DNA of 64,000 nt from Notamacropus eugenii (GCF_028372415.1 NC_092874.1:58255865-58319864), one strand, 5' to 3'. Positions 11,746-24,936 are shown, counted from the first letter of the stretch. Numbers and translations: made by a program. Notes: generated by a model not told the origin, from the letters alone.

Positions 11746-14700
11746 CGATGTAACTGGTTTTTTAATGCTTGTGTTGTAAAGGTATAGATCCTTGATGTGT
11801 TTCTTCTTCATCCTTGATGAGTTTGCTACCATGAATAACAGCCACATTGTTTTTTAGCACTTTATTTTTCATTTTGAATAGATATATGTATGTTTTTCTA
11901 ATATAATTTGTTTTGCTGCTCTTCATTTATCAAGTTGTATTTCCTGTTCTCTTGGTGACTGTACCTGAATTACCTCCGTCTTTTGTCATTGAAAATGCTA
12001 ATTCCTTACGGATCCTAGGAGCTTGACCAGTTTGTGTCTGTGTCCTGTGTTTTACAATCACCTTTATTGATGGGCTTTGCTGATCTTTTACTATGTTTAT
12101 TCCCTAATATCATCTTATTGTAATATATTGTCCTTGAAGTAATTATTCTTTATTTGTTCATAATGGACTGAAAATCAGCAAAGTATAAGTTATGACTAAA
12201 GTAATGTGACTGAATTTTTTTTTTCATTTATGTGCCTCAGAATCTAAGAGTTGGAAGGGTCCTCAGAGTCTATATAGAACAGACTATATTAAATATAAGT
12301 AAATGCATCTTGTCTCCTTTAAACAACCACTCAGGGAGTCTATATGCATTTCAGCTATGTCAGTACTACCTAACTAAGTAACCACACAAAGAAAACAAGC
12401 CTGGTACCATTCAGCCTCTTAGATTTGATGCTACATGACTTTTGACAATTTTAAGAAACACACTGGCCGTTTCTATTCAACAGAATGTTCCTGAAGGTCG
12501 TTTCAAAATCAGGTTTTTAAAAAATGTTTTGAGCAGTGGCAGGCAGTTTATTTGGATTAAGTATACAGACTGTTTACTTCGAAGGGAGAAAGCACATTTG
12601 CATATATTAGTTCTGCTGTGTTTAAAATAATTTTCTTTATAAGTTTCTTTATAACTTCACATTATATTACTATGTTCTTGACATAAGTCTGAGAAGGGGG
12701 GAAATGCTGTCTTTTGCTTGCCAGTAGCTTAAATATGAATGCATATGAATTAAAATGTAAAATCACCATACCCAATAAGTATTATTAGCATGAACATTGC
12801 CAAGTCATTGGGTATTTGTGAAGGTTTTTAGTTACATTTTGTTTTCTGGAATCCTGAAATGTTTATGTGCTCTTATAAGCAGGGAATCAATAGATTTTCC
12901 ATATAATTGACTAATATCTAATTTGTTAGTTAAAATAAAATGTATTTGAAGTGTTGAGAGTCTGTAACTCCTAAATATTGAATTGGACCTATTTAAAAGT
13001 ATTCTAGACAAGTTAATGCTTTTACTGTTTATAGAGAGGATACTGTATACTTAGGTAAATTTTATCCAAAATAATCTTACTGTACAAGGCCATATGTGGT
13101 ACATTATTCTGATCCATCTCGTTAGTTGAGACAAAATATGTCCATCTGCAAAAAAGAGCTGAATTACTAACACAGAAGCTGCTTACGTATTATCTCTTCT
13201 TAGTTGCCCCGCTCACATAATGTTCTGTCTACACCACTTTTAGAGAAGAAATTTCTGATATCAGCTGGTTGAAGGCAATTTTAAAAGTAGTAGTGATAAA
13301 AGAGAACTGCACTTATTAAATACATTGAAAGACTAGAAATTTTTTGTACTATTGGTCAATTTATATCCATTATGTAAATAACATAATTTGCATTATATAG
13401 CAAGGATATCTTCCTCCTTGCCCATACTAGACTAGCATTATATTGGAGGTGTTCTATATTTTGAAATATTGGACATTAATATCAAACTTGAATGAAGGCA
13501 ATAGTTGTTTCTTTGTAGTCTATATCCTTTTATAATTCTGTGAGGAATTCTCAATTATGTCTTCATTAATGGAGAGGAAAACAGTGGTGGTGATAGGATA
13601 ATCCATGAAATAATTTCTGTTTTATAATTTTTGATTTATTATACTTGAATTTTTCCTTTTTAAAAGTAAAAATTGTTTTATCTTTTTTTATATCAACTGA
13701 AGTTCTCCTGTAGTCCTGTGCACTATCTCTTTGAGAGAGCTATCCTTCATAGCAAAGTATTTTTGTTTTGTTCTGTTTCAGCATGGATGTTTCTGTTATT
13801 ATGGAAAGTTTGTAATACTTCAGACAAAATGATGAAGCCATAATGTAATGAACTGTCTCTGAAAAACTTAGAAAGTCTTTAATTTTGACTTCCTTTACTT
13901 TCCTTATAAGACCCTTTCCTGTTTCTCTTTCTGTGCTGAAAAGAGCAGTGTTTCAATGATTTATACAAAATTGTAAACCAAGATGCCTTTATTTTGCTGA
14001 TTTTATTCTTTGGAGAAAGGGCAGGTTGAATGCTAAAGTAAGAGAGTACAAAAAAGCCTCAAAGGAAACACTATGTGACAAAGTTGTTTGCATGGAGTCG
14101 TGGAAGACTCATATTATCACATTATTAATTTGTTACTTACATAATACATGCTTGCATGCATTTTCTAGACCTTTTTCCATCTACAATAAAACACTAACTA
14201 TGTGTTTGCATTTTAGTCAGGGATGTAAGGAGCTAGCAACTAAACTCTTACCAGATTATATTGGTCCTCAAGGACCTAGACTGTTATAACTTAGTCAGTG
14301 CTAAGCATAGTGCTTGCAAATAATCTTTGTAGAAAAGTCTTATTGATTGATAAGTAGCAAATTTTCTTAACTGGAACGTGGAAGCAAAGAGTAAGCATTG
14401 TAATTAGGGGTGTGCAGGAGCCAGTTCTCAGAGCCATTGTTACATTTTTAGTGGGGAAGTCTGGGAATAGAATTTCTAGCAAAAATCTACGACATAGGAG
14501 TCACTTTTTCTCAATAAGCTCTCAATCCTTTAATTTCTATTTCAATAACCTTGGCAAATATGGATCTCCTGGAGAAAAGATACTTTAATATCTGTAAGGC
14601 TTAATATCATGCTCTTGGTGCTGATTTTTTTTTAAACAACTATATTTTTCCATGGGTGCTTTTGGTTTTAGTGGCATATAATGTTCTTTGTAATGCTTAT

Positions 14701-16720
14701 GACTTTAAACAAAAGAATATAAGTTTTCATCAAAACTTATTAGCTTTACTGGAATTAAATAAAGGCACTGTGGGCAACTTAAGACCTTAGTCTTCCTGTT
14801 CAGTATGAGCTTTTTGTGTATTTGAGGCAGTAGATCACATTTGACATCCTTGAAGTCTCCTGTTAATTGTTGAGTAACCAGAAGGCTTCTGACACCAGAG
14901 TACTTTGGACTCTAGTTATTAATTTCCTCCTTAGATACTAGTTAGTAGAATGAACTTAACATGTTTACATCATGAAATCCTCAGATTTGACCAAAAAAAA
15001 AAAAAAAAGATTGAATGAGTACTGTTTAAGCCCTGCAGTGTGAAAACACTGGGAAAATTAAATTTTATTTAATATGTGCCCCCAGAATTGCATCAAAATT
15101 ATATTATAAAAAACAATCCAATGTTTTTTTTTTCCCCAATAAAACTTTGTGAATTCAAAGTTAGGGCCTTTTAGTAGCTGGATGGGAGTTATTTTAGGAT
15201 ACTGGTCAATTGATAACTTTCTCATTTCCCTGTTGAAGGAATTGAAAAGAAATAAATTGCAATATAGTTTTTTTCTTGAGATTTACAGTATAAATTATAG
15301 TGAAGTTTTTAAGTTTCATACTACTTATGTACATATTTCGATGTAGTGCTTTGTTAATAAGGAAGTCCATTTTATATAGTCAAAGACATTTATTTGTAAA
15401 AGCAAATGTTAATTTTTTGCTTTGAATGCAAGAATATTAAAATTGGTTAAGTATTAAGTTTGTGCTATAAGTTTATTTTATACATTTCTTAAATCAAAAT
15501 GGTCACATGAGCAATTTATGTTGTATTTTCTAAATTTACATCTAAAAATGCAACACATGGTCAGTGATATTTATGGCTAAATGAATATGGTTAGCTCCAT
15601 TTTTGCATAAGCAGGGAAAAATAATCATTAGATATGAACTTTGAAAATGTATTCTCCACTTTTACGTAATCGATGTCCATGCCAAAATTAAGATTGAATG
15701 ATAAGTGTTCTGTGTTAGTGTACTGTCACGATTTAGATTGACTTCCTGTAAGATAAACAGTTTCCTCCAAAAGTGATGAAAGTAAAACAAGCATTAATAT
15801 ATTTCTGTACCTTCTGATCTTCATAAAAAAATGAAATAATTGTATATCATATGTAATTTGGTGTTTTATCTTTAGTTGTCACAAAATCTATTTTGAGAAA
15901 CAATATTTAATTTTACTTACATGTTTTCAGGGAGTGGCATGCCTACGTTTCACAAAGTAAATGAAAATGTACTTTATATGTATAGTTGTCATTTGAATGA
16001 ATGCAATTTAGAGTGGTAAACCTAAGGGTTTTTTTTTTTATCAGAAATGAATCAGTCTTTAATTTATAACTTGATAAAGGTTTATATGACAAAACTAACT
16101 TGCATGTTTCTCAGTTATTTACAGGATTAGTGTTGCAGGTAACAGTGATGAATTTTACACATGCTCTTTCCCCTCTCCTCCCAATCCATCACAATTTGAT
16201 GTTAAGGAGTCAGGATTCTTAGGATAATTATTCCAGTTTTTTTTCTTCATAATAGTTGCTTAGACACTGCTTTAAAAAAAAATGCTGAAAATAATATTAA
16301 ATTAAATTTTATTACTTCCTGTAACACATTTTCCAAGAACTTTGGGATTCACTCAATTCAAAGATGAGACCCAAAACAGTGATTTCAGCCCAGTTATTTG
16401 TCAGCCATCAGCATAGACACATACATAGCTATAGATATTGTCAGACTGGGGTAGCCAGAAAATGCTGTTATTATCTACACAGGCTGGCCCACTGACATGG
16501 GAGCTTGCAGAAAATATCAGAATTAACAACAATTTTCCAGACAAGTGGATATGTGGCCAGTGAGGGATCGTTGTCATTTTTTGAAATGTGGGTATCTTTT
16601 TCCTTGTTGCTACTAAATGATTTTCCGTTTGTATGAATGTCTTGTACGTATACATGATTTTTTAAAAAAGATACTATCATACATAAGTTAATGTACATTG
16701 AAGTATGACATTCTTTTCAG

Positions 16721-16755
16721 ATACAGGAGATAAAGTTGTTGAAGATGAGCAGACA
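16721..16755 (+). other. Possible short exon (unknown transcript)
   Basis: 35 bases bounded by a good acceptor (ttcttttcag) and a donor (gtaagt). In one frame it joins without a stop to the interval 17068-17296. No similarity is recognised, and it may be chance. It could belong to a lncRNA or to an alternative STAM 3' end. Confidence 0.2.
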
Positions 16756-16837
16756 GTAAGTGAACATAGTGGTGTGTTATAGTGGCCAAATTGTAATTAT
16801 ATACCTATAATTTTAAATGTTATAAACTATTTTACAA

Positions 16838-17015
16838 ATCCATCAGCCAGACATGTATTAAGCACTTACTGTGTGTCAGGCAGTGGGGGTACAAAGTCTG
16901 GAAGGGACTTTGATAATTTGGTTTAACTTCATTTGCTATATAAGGAAACTGAGGTTCAGAGAGATTGAATGCCAGCTTTTGAATCCAGCTCTTTTGGATC
17001 CAAATCCTGTACTTA
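16838..17015 (-). repeat. MIR-type repeat, composite
   Basis: It begins with gtattaagcacttactgtgt and gtcaggcagtgggggtacaa, then continues as antisense MIR (aaggaaactgaggttcagag). It separates the two splice-flanked intervals. Confidence 0.6.
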
Positions 17016-17067
17016 GTTGCACTATATAAAATAGAGATTTCTGCAGCCACATTCATTTAATCTGCAG

Positions 17068-17296
17068 ATGCAATAGCTCCAGCTCAATATTCCCTGCATA
17101 CACCAACTCAGCAGGGTGTCTTTCAACTCTGGAGTTAAGACAAATAATTCAGGTGATGGAAATGCAGAAAGATCCAATGGTATCTCAGAGATTCAAAATA
17201 AAAATGTTATTAAGAAATACCATCTTCTTGACTATCATCCCTTTCTCCTTTGCCACTGCTGGGGAAGACCCCACCCTAGGCCAGCATTGGAGCAAG
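17068..17296 (+). other. Possible exon with open frame
   Basis: Bounded by acceptor tttaatctgcag and donor gtaaga. The frame continuing from 16721-16755 stays open through all 229 bases, giving 88 codons in total. A hydrophobic run TIFLTIIPFSFATAG is visible. No known family is recognised and no start codon context is seen upstream. Chance remains likely. Confidence 0.2.
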
Positions 17297-17758
17297 GTAA
17301 GAATCAGGATGCAGCTTGGAATGTGCCTTCCTTCAACATAAACTGAGAGGAAAGAAAGCGCAAATGCTAGCAGCTGAGGAAGGAGATTTTCTGTAGTTCA
17401 AGCAGCTATAACATGGTGGTTACTCAGCGACTACCTGCGTTAATGGTTATTCCATCTCTCTCAGACCTCATTTTGTTATCAGAATCTCATTCATGTGCTC
17501 CCCTCAGCTACCCCCTTTGTGGAATGCCAGTCATTAGTGTGGATGTCTAGAAAAGTTCATATTAAACTTAGTTATAATAATTTGTTTCTTTTAAATGAGG
17601 GCATACTATATTGCATTCTTGTTGAAATGGGTTACATGAATGCCGCTTAATAATGTCTGACACTGAAAAATACACCCTAGTACATTATATAAATAATAGC
17701 TTTCTTCACAACTTATGTAAATGTTGATGCTCTTCTCAGTAGGAGGAGTTTTTCTGAC

Positions 17759-17760
<2 letters not shown>

Positions 17761-17832
<72 letters not shown>
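17761..17832. repeat. (GT)36 microsatellite
   Basis: 72 bases of uninterrupted GT. A degenerate GT tract follows at 17844-17852. Alternating purine-pyrimidine DNA of this length can adopt Z form. Confidence 0.98.
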
Positions 17833-17835
<3 letters not shown>

Positions 17836-18009
17836 TTTAAGTTTGTGTGTGTAAATTGGAATAGTTGATTTTGAAAGGACCCCTTATTGAAACTGAAAAT
17901 TTATTGTCTACTGTAGCTTTAATTTGTAATAGCCATTCATTAAAGTCTATTCACTACTATTGAAAATAAGCCCAGGTTATATATTTAGCATTTTATTTAC
18001 ATGTTCAGA

Positions 18010-18155
18010 ATTTGGTTTATATTTAGAGATTGTGTGATAGATGTGATGAGGAAGCTCATTCATCTAGTCTTCAGTTTCCTTATTTGTAAATAAGGGTGTT
18101 GAACTAACTTCATTTCTTCTGGATCCCATATGACTTTTAAGATTCCACTGGAGAT
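18010..18155 (+). repeat. MIR-like fragment
   Basis: The sense MIR core is recognisable: cttcagtttccttatttgta and aaataagggtgttgaactaa, with ggatcccatatg at the end. Confidence 0.45.
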
Positions 18156-19056
18156 CTACATCAAATCGAACAATAGTAGGTTCACCTATATGGTAATTAC
18201 CGTTGTCATGAGGATGTCTTGAACAAAAGAATATTTCTAAGCAAAATCGTAAAAATAATTCCTTTTTGGTGAGATTCTCTTCCTTGCAAATAATATTGTA
18301 CTAATTGTATCAAAGCCTAGCACAAACGATCTCCATGAGATCAATTTAATCATCTGTACTTAAAAAATAGTAAATGGAAAACACATTGTCCATACTTCTA
18401 TTTCAGTTAGGGAACAGACTGAGTTTATATCTAGGTTTTGGATGGTCTCTAAAGATGGGTAATTTGTTCAGACTAGAGTTGGAGTAATTAAATTTTAGTT
18501 CATTAATTGTAAAGTTAGTGATCCTACATATTTGTGTGTTGAAAGAGCTGGTCTTTAACAACATTTGTCTAAGGTGCTCTGTGCAGCTTTGTGCAAATAA
18601 TAGAACACCACAGTTTCAGAAAGTTCAGAATTATAGGTGACCCAAAGGGCAATAGAGGATGCATGGTGGGTACAGCGTATTGACAGCTCTGACTTATGTA
18701 TGAAAAGTGGTGTTAGAAATCAAGGATGGACAGTATATGGACAACATATGGGCAACCTGAATGCTGCACCGGGACTCCAAAATACATTAAATAAACAAGA
18801 AGAACTATACCAATTCACTGCATGGATCTGCTATGAAGAATTAACCAGAAGAACACAGACAGGAGTTACCAGAATGAAGAAAAGTGGAGGAGAAACACTG
18901 TGATGAGATTCCTAGTTATATTTAGGGGAAATAAAGCCCTTAGAGAGTCTCTTATGAATACTCAGAATGCATGTGATGTGTTCTTTTAGTTTTACAGTTT
19001 TATATGGTTAAGTAACACTTCACACCTAAGCCTATTCTTGTCAATTATGAACTATA

Positions 19057-19138
19057 CAGGGTGTCCCAAAAGTCTCAGTGCAGTTTTAAGCTTTAAGTTT
19101 TAGCTTTAAAGTTGTGCTCATAGTCTTGAGATGCCCTG
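19057..19138. mobile_element. Mariner-type palindromic MITE
   Basis: An 82-base near-palindrome. The left end cagggtgtcccaaaagtctc is the imperfect reverse complement of the right end ttgagatgccctg. The centre is a ctttaa/tttaaa turn. It is preceded by TA at 19055-19056; the right-hand TA appears changed to TG. Related half copies lie at 24151 and 42576. Confidence 0.7.
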
Positions 19139-19139
19139 T

Positions 19140-20820
19140 GTTTGAGCTTCAGTAGCCAAAGAAGATCAGGGAAAATAACTTGAGTTACTTCATTTGCAGA
19201 AAAGGGAACCTTTTCCCATAGCCTTAGTTTTTGGCCAGTCATTTTGGTAAGTTGGGAAGCTGAAATCAACTATCTTGACAATAAGCCACTAATAGAATTT
19301 TATCCAAGAAAATGCAGTTATAGAAGCATATATGAGTATTTGGGTAATTTTTTTTTTTAATTGCAAGATTTTGAAAGAACTCTAAATGCTGGTTTGTTTG
19401 GTAATCACCTACTCATGAATACTTTGCTGTGGCATTTTTGCTTCAGAAGATAGTTGGGGATTTTGAAAGCATATCCATTGTGTTCATTCTGTTCTTATGT
19501 TAGTATCTACTCTGTATTAGGTGGGTATTTGTGGGTGTGCCCACAAGCACGGTGCATGCATATGCTCTATAGAAAGTGTTAAGTAAGATGTGCGTCTGCT
19601 GAGACCATAGAACCTTAGATGAAAGAATCGTGTTGCGTGAAAGTGGGGAGATGGGAAGGGAGTGGAAACCCAGATGCACAGGTGAAAATTTTGTTATGCT
19701 TCAGTTCCTATGGCTGTCAAGCATCTGCTCTCCTCTCTCTGCCTAACTCCGTTCCCCGTCTCCCATCCCCTCTTCCCCCCCTTCACTTCCGAAAGAAGTG
19801 GAAGTTAAAAGTGAGGGGGCAGACAGAATTATATGGTCCTATGTGTTGGGATTTGGGGGAAGCATCTTTTGGAGACAGATGGTACAGTGGGGAGCTTGAT
19901 GCGATGAAGCCACAATTGTGTAGAACTAGACAAACCTGAGGGTGGCATGGGGTGGGTGGGGGAACATATGGGTGAAGATCAAGAAGACACACAAATACTT
20001 TGGGAGAAAACCGTAGGTTGTCTGCTCAGATACAGGAAACGGGATTACTTTCTGATGAAGGCCACGAAGACACGATGGAGTTGTTGTGGAGAATCTCCTG
20101 GAGGGCTTTTTGCTAAAAGTAGAGCAGGTGATGCTATGACATTGTAGATGGCTGATTTTGTAGCTAGGAAAAACTGAGTTCAAATCTCACCTATCAAAAT
20201 ATCTTTGTGGTAATGAACCAAATCGTATTTCTTTGGGTCTTAGTTTCCTGTGGTGTTCTTCATTGATACTATATTGCATCTTACCCCTTCTGTGTGGCTG
20301 TCCATTGATCTTTGAGTATTCTGTAACATTCTTTGGAGAATATAATATGCCATGACTTGAAACCAGGTAACATCACTGGAAAAATATTGGTGTTAAAGTG
20401 AGGGGCCTTTATTTCAGGAAGAAACATAAGGCCAATAAAATATTAGACCTGAGGGGAAACTAAAATTAAGATTTAATATTTCCTTTAGATAGGTGAGAAG
20501 TACTTAAAATTTTTGCAGAGCTTTCCTGAAACATATTTGGTAAATCTTCCCTCTGGGCTGGATGTCTATGACTGTAAAAGTATTGAAACTCAGGGAGTTT
20601 TGTTAAATTGTATCCATTTCCATAAATCAGTAATAAATGTCTTCATTTGACTCCCCTCCATGTGGGGACAGCAGGGTGGTATATGATTTAAGTAAAATTG
20701 TTAGATTAATGAACTAAGAAATGAGTTGTATTCTCATTAAATAGAAAATCTATGAAGTTTTTGTATGAACGATATTGCTGGCCAATGCTGCCTGAATAAT
20801 TTATCCCTTAGGCTTGAAAA
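19140..20820. other. Intergenic, nothing clear
   Basis: A weak MIR trace at 20150-20260 (tgagttcaaatctcacctat). Two overlapping open frames of 106 and 69 codons on opposite strands near 19.6-19.99 kb match nothing and are probably chance. Confidence 0.5.
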
Positions 20821-20824
20821 TGTT

Positions 20825-21110
20825 TTAGGGTTGTGTAGTAATAGCTTGCACTTTATAAAGCACTTAATACTTTTCCAGAGTCATTTCAAACACACCATTT
20901 CATTTGATTTAACAACCTGGGGAAATAAAACCAGCATTTTAGAATTGGAAATGATAATAGAGATTGTCCTGTCCTGGGGCTGGCATTATACCCATTTTAT
21001 AGCTGAGAAAATTTTAGGTATGGAAAGAAGCAACCTGATGAGTCAAACATATGACAAGCCAAGAATGGAACCCAGGTCTTTTTGAATTCTTTTCTAACAG
21101 TATTTCTTAC
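20825..21110 (-). repeat. MIR fragment, interrupted
   Basis: Antisense pattern: gtaatagcttgcactttata, atttcatttgatttaacaac and cccattttatagctgagaaa, then aatggaacccaggtcttttt. A short insertion separates the two halves. Confidence 0.6.
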
Positions 21111-21984
21111 CACAGTATTGTTTATCTCTGTCCCTAAAGAGATGTATAACCAGAAAGAGAAGTGAGCTGGTCATATAGTGGGAGTGCTGTGCTAGTACTC
21201 ACATAATGTCAAAAGGCCTAAAGTAATTCTCACCTAGTATTTTGATTGACTCTCCTAAGAGGGATCTAGGGAAGGAAGTTGACAAGAATCATACAGAATG
21301 AGAATGTGTAGTTAGATTGTGGTCTGCACCATTGTATTGAAGGGGATATGCTTATCAATGAGCTTATAATCCTATTGAAATATTACAGTTTGTATTTTGT
21401 ATCCATGAAACCAGGCTACCGATCTGACCTTTGAATTGTTCTGCCAGTAACTGTGATAGCTTTGCTTCAGTCACTCTACACTCACCTTGTGGCCAGTGGT
21501 ATTCATTTAGTACCAGTTTAGTACAGGACCCTCCCCTATCTTTATCCCTCCTGAAATATCCTAGTGGTAGTTTCATTATCTAAAATGCTCTCCTCCCTAC
21601 CCCCCTCCCTTCCATGATTCTGAGTCACCAGTTCTAGGATTCATAGCATTTCCAAAATAACCTCCTTCTCTGACAACCAAATCCTTTTACGTATTTTTCA
21701 TAAAAATATGTACTGGTACAAGCATGTGAAATAGAGTTGCTCAATGACTGTCAGAGTTAAAAATATATTATGTACAAGAGACTCATCAGTAGATGGTGCA
21801 TCAGAGACAGGGTCCTGAAATGTCTAAACTGGAAATCTAATTGAGGACCATAGAGCCATTAGGCAACCTGCTTGAGAAGTGGCTTGTTTTCAAAACAATT
21901 ATTTCCAGATCATTTCCTCCCTAGGCAACCTACATATTACAAGCTTTTTAGGATTTTGACTAAAGATTTTAAATATGCAGGATT

Positions 21985-22185
21985 TCAGCTTGGAATAGTG
22001 AAAAAAAAAAAAAGCACTGAATTTATGGTCAAAAGACATGGGTTCTAATCCAGACTCTGTTACTGTTTGAACTGGGGCAAGTTGTTTTGCTACTCTGTGC
22101 CTCCGTTTCCCCATTTGTAAATTGAGGGTGTTAGACTTGCTGGCATCTGAGGTCCTTGTAGTTTGTAAGTCAATGATTCTATGTT
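21985..22185 (+). repeat. MIR/THER-type SINE
   Basis: Sense SINE: gacatgggttctaatccaga, ctctgtgcctccgtttcccc, atttgtaaattgagggtgtt and a tail gaggtccttgtagtttgtaa. It contains an A13 run near its head. Confidence 0.7.
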
Positions 22186-22258
22186 CTATTTATTTAGGAA
22201 CTGAAGCCTTGTTCAGATTCATTCTGACATGCACTATGTTGAAAATGAATCTCTAAAT

Positions 22259-22458
22259 CGGGTGGAGAACCCACGACCTTGAAGACACGTGGCCTTTGGG
22301 GCTCCTCAGTTGTGACCTTTTGACTGAGTACAAGTTTGATAGAACAGATCATTTTATTAAAGAAATTTGTTGTGTGAAGTTTGGATTCAGTCAAAGGGCT
22401 GCACTTGAGGACCCAGAGGGCCACCTGTGACCTCGAGGCTGCAGGTTCCCCACCCCTG
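22259..22458. mobile_element. hAT-type MITE with 8-bp duplication
   Basis: A 200-base element whose two ends are long imperfect inverted repeats of about 95 bases. The left reads gggtggagaacccacgacct and the right ends gaggctgcaggttccccacc. It is flanked by ctctaaat (22251-22258) and gtctaaat (22459-22466), a 7 of 8 match typical of hAT insertion. No transposase is present. A reduced relative is at 23822-23907. Confidence 0.8.
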
Positions 22459-22779
22459 GTCTAAATGTCAAACTGCTGTTAGAGAAGAAACATCTGTATA
22501 ATCAAAGCCATATACATGGTTCAGTCTGGACCTTCTGAGGAAGAAAAGTGCAAAGAACTTCATGTCACCTTTTGTCACCTTCCAGGCAGCCTTTGGCATT
22601 GAGACGACTGAATCATCTTCACTAGGAACAGGCAGTTATGATTAAGAAGAAAGTGAACTGTCTTCAAGTGTCCAACGGAGATAAGCCCTGGATTAGCACC
22701 CCCACCCCAATTCCCAAAATTCCCTGTTACTCTATCTCATCTTCCTAGATAGTAAACTCCCAGTTTTTTTAAATTAAAA

Positions 22780-22900
22780 AAAAAAAACATTTATTAAGTA
22801 CCTATTATATGCCAGGCACTATGCTAAGCCCTTGGGAGATCCAAAGAAAGGCAAAAGATAATAATCCTTGTACTCAAGGACCTCGCAGTCTAATGAACTG
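22780..22900 (+). repeat. Old interspersed repeat, family not named
   Basis: acatttattaagtacctatt, atgccaggcactatgctaag and ccttgtactcaaggacctcg are in the order typical of a mammal-wide repeat. The 3' part is missing. Confidence 0.55.
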
Positions 22901-22904
22901 TGCT

Positions 22905-23810
<906 letters not shown>

Positions 23811-23821
23811 AGGATGGGGAA

Positions 23822-23907
23822 TCCTTGAGGATTCAGTCAAAGGGCTACACTTGAGGATCTAGAGGACCACATATGGCCTTGAGGCAGCAGGTTCCCCAAC
23901 CTGGATA
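23822..23907. mobile_element. hAT MITE, internally deleted copy
   Basis: A short left piece (ggatggggaatcc) is followed by the right half gattcagtcaaagggctaca...ggttccccaacctgg, closely like 22383-22457. The left arm and centre are missing. Confidence 0.6.
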
Positions 23908-23949
23908 ATGTTGACCTACTTAACCCAACTTGCATAAGCAAGTATAACT

Positions 23950-24145
23950 ACCCTTTGTGAAAGAGCTGAACTTGGAGATCTGGATTCTAAACCTGACTCT
24001 TAACACTAGGTGTATGATTCTGGACAAGTCACTTAAACTCTCAGACTCAGTTCCCTAAAATGTAAAATGAGAATGATAATACATGCACTACCTACTCCAT
24101 GGAGTTATGAAGATAAGTGCTTTGTAAACTTAAATGTGTTTTATG
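23950..24145 (+). repeat. MIR
   Basis: Sense MIR: ctggattctaaacctgactc, gattctggacaagtcactta, aaatgtaaaatgagaatgat and aagtgctttgtaaacttaaa. Confidence 0.75.
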
Positions 24146-24150
24146 TATAA

Positions 24151-24202
24151 CCCTTAAAGCTTTAATAGCTTAAAACTGCTCTAAGACTTTTGGGACATAC
24201 TG
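24151..24202. mobile_element. Mariner MITE, right half
   Basis: aaagctttaatagcttaaaa and gacttttgggacatactg, followed by TA, match one arm of the palindrome at 19057. It directly adjoins the MIR at 23950. Confidence 0.6.
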
Positions 24203-24486
24203 TATAAATGTAAGTTGTTGCTATTGTCCCCGGAGCTGGAAAAAGAAATGTTTTGAGGTGAAATATTTAATTAGAAAAGTTTTGTTCATATTTTTCCCTA
24301 GAATCATCCTCAGACTCTCTAGTTTGGAATTCAAGGCCTTTTAGAGTCTAGTCCCGTTTTGCCTGTCCAACATTGTCTAATGCTACCCTTTAACATGAGC
24401 CTTCCCCTCCCTCTTCCCCTCCCCCTTTAAAATTCAGTGCATTCCCTGTACATAGTGTTTAGTCTCAACATCCGGCAGGTTGTAGT

Positions 24487-24690
24487 GTCAAAAGCACAGG
24501 ATTTGGGGTCAGATCATCTGGGCTTGAGTTCTGAGTCTGCCACTTGCTTCCTTTTTATTTTTTACCTTGGACAGATCACTTCACTTTTCTGGACCTCAGT
24601 TTTCTAATCTGTAAAACATGAGAAAGTTGGACTGGATAATTTCTGAGGCTTCTTTCCCCTTGAAATTCCCTGTGTCTTTCCTGCTTTTGG
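24487..24690 (+). repeat. MIR
   Basis: Sense MIR: atttggggtcagatcatctg, cttgagttctgagtctgcca, cttggacagatcacttcact and ctcagttttctaatctgtaa. Confidence 0.75.
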
Positions 24691-24880
24691 TCTAGGCTCT
24701 GACACAACTAAATAACTTGGAGTAAGTCTCAGTTACTCAGAGCTTCAGTTTTCTCAAGCACAAACTGTCAATAGAGGAATAACGGAATGATATTGGCTTC
24801 TCTGAAGGAGGGAACAGCATTTGGTACGCATTCTACTGGATGAATATTTAATCTTATTTTGTGATTTTAATGTTTTATTT

Positions 24881-24936
24881 TAGCTATTTAATGAGTATGT
24901 ACTCATTAAATGACTAATATGCTCATTAAATAGCTA
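24881..24936. repeat. Inverted repeat with three arms
   Basis: TAGCTATTTAATGAG at 24881-24895 is perfectly complementary to CTCATTAAATAGCTA at 24922-24936. A third copy, tactcattaaat (24900-24911), pairs perfectly with atttaatgagta (24886-24897). Two mutually exclusive hairpins are possible. Confidence 0.9.

Larger units (their letters stand above)
10170..16720. other. Repeat-poor intergenic DNA after STAM
   Basis: Mostly AT-rich single-copy sequence. I recognise an L2/MIR tail at 10505-10635, a MIR at 11600-11745, a short MIR trace near 12236-12290 and a 16-base A run at 14993-15008. No open frame resembles a known protein. Part of it may be an extended STAM 3'UTR. Confidence 0.6.
17300..19050. 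other. Intergenic, mostly unexplained
   Basis: It contains the GT microsatellite and a MIR trace. At 18637-18903 there is an 88-residue open frame (residues include DLCMKSGVRNQGWTVYGQHM) that matches no family I recognise and lacks splice or promoter context. I treat it as non-coding. Confidence 0.5.

Noticed and set aside
18637-18903. An 88-codon frame as a gene
   Set aside because: No homology, no splice or promoter context, and length within chance.
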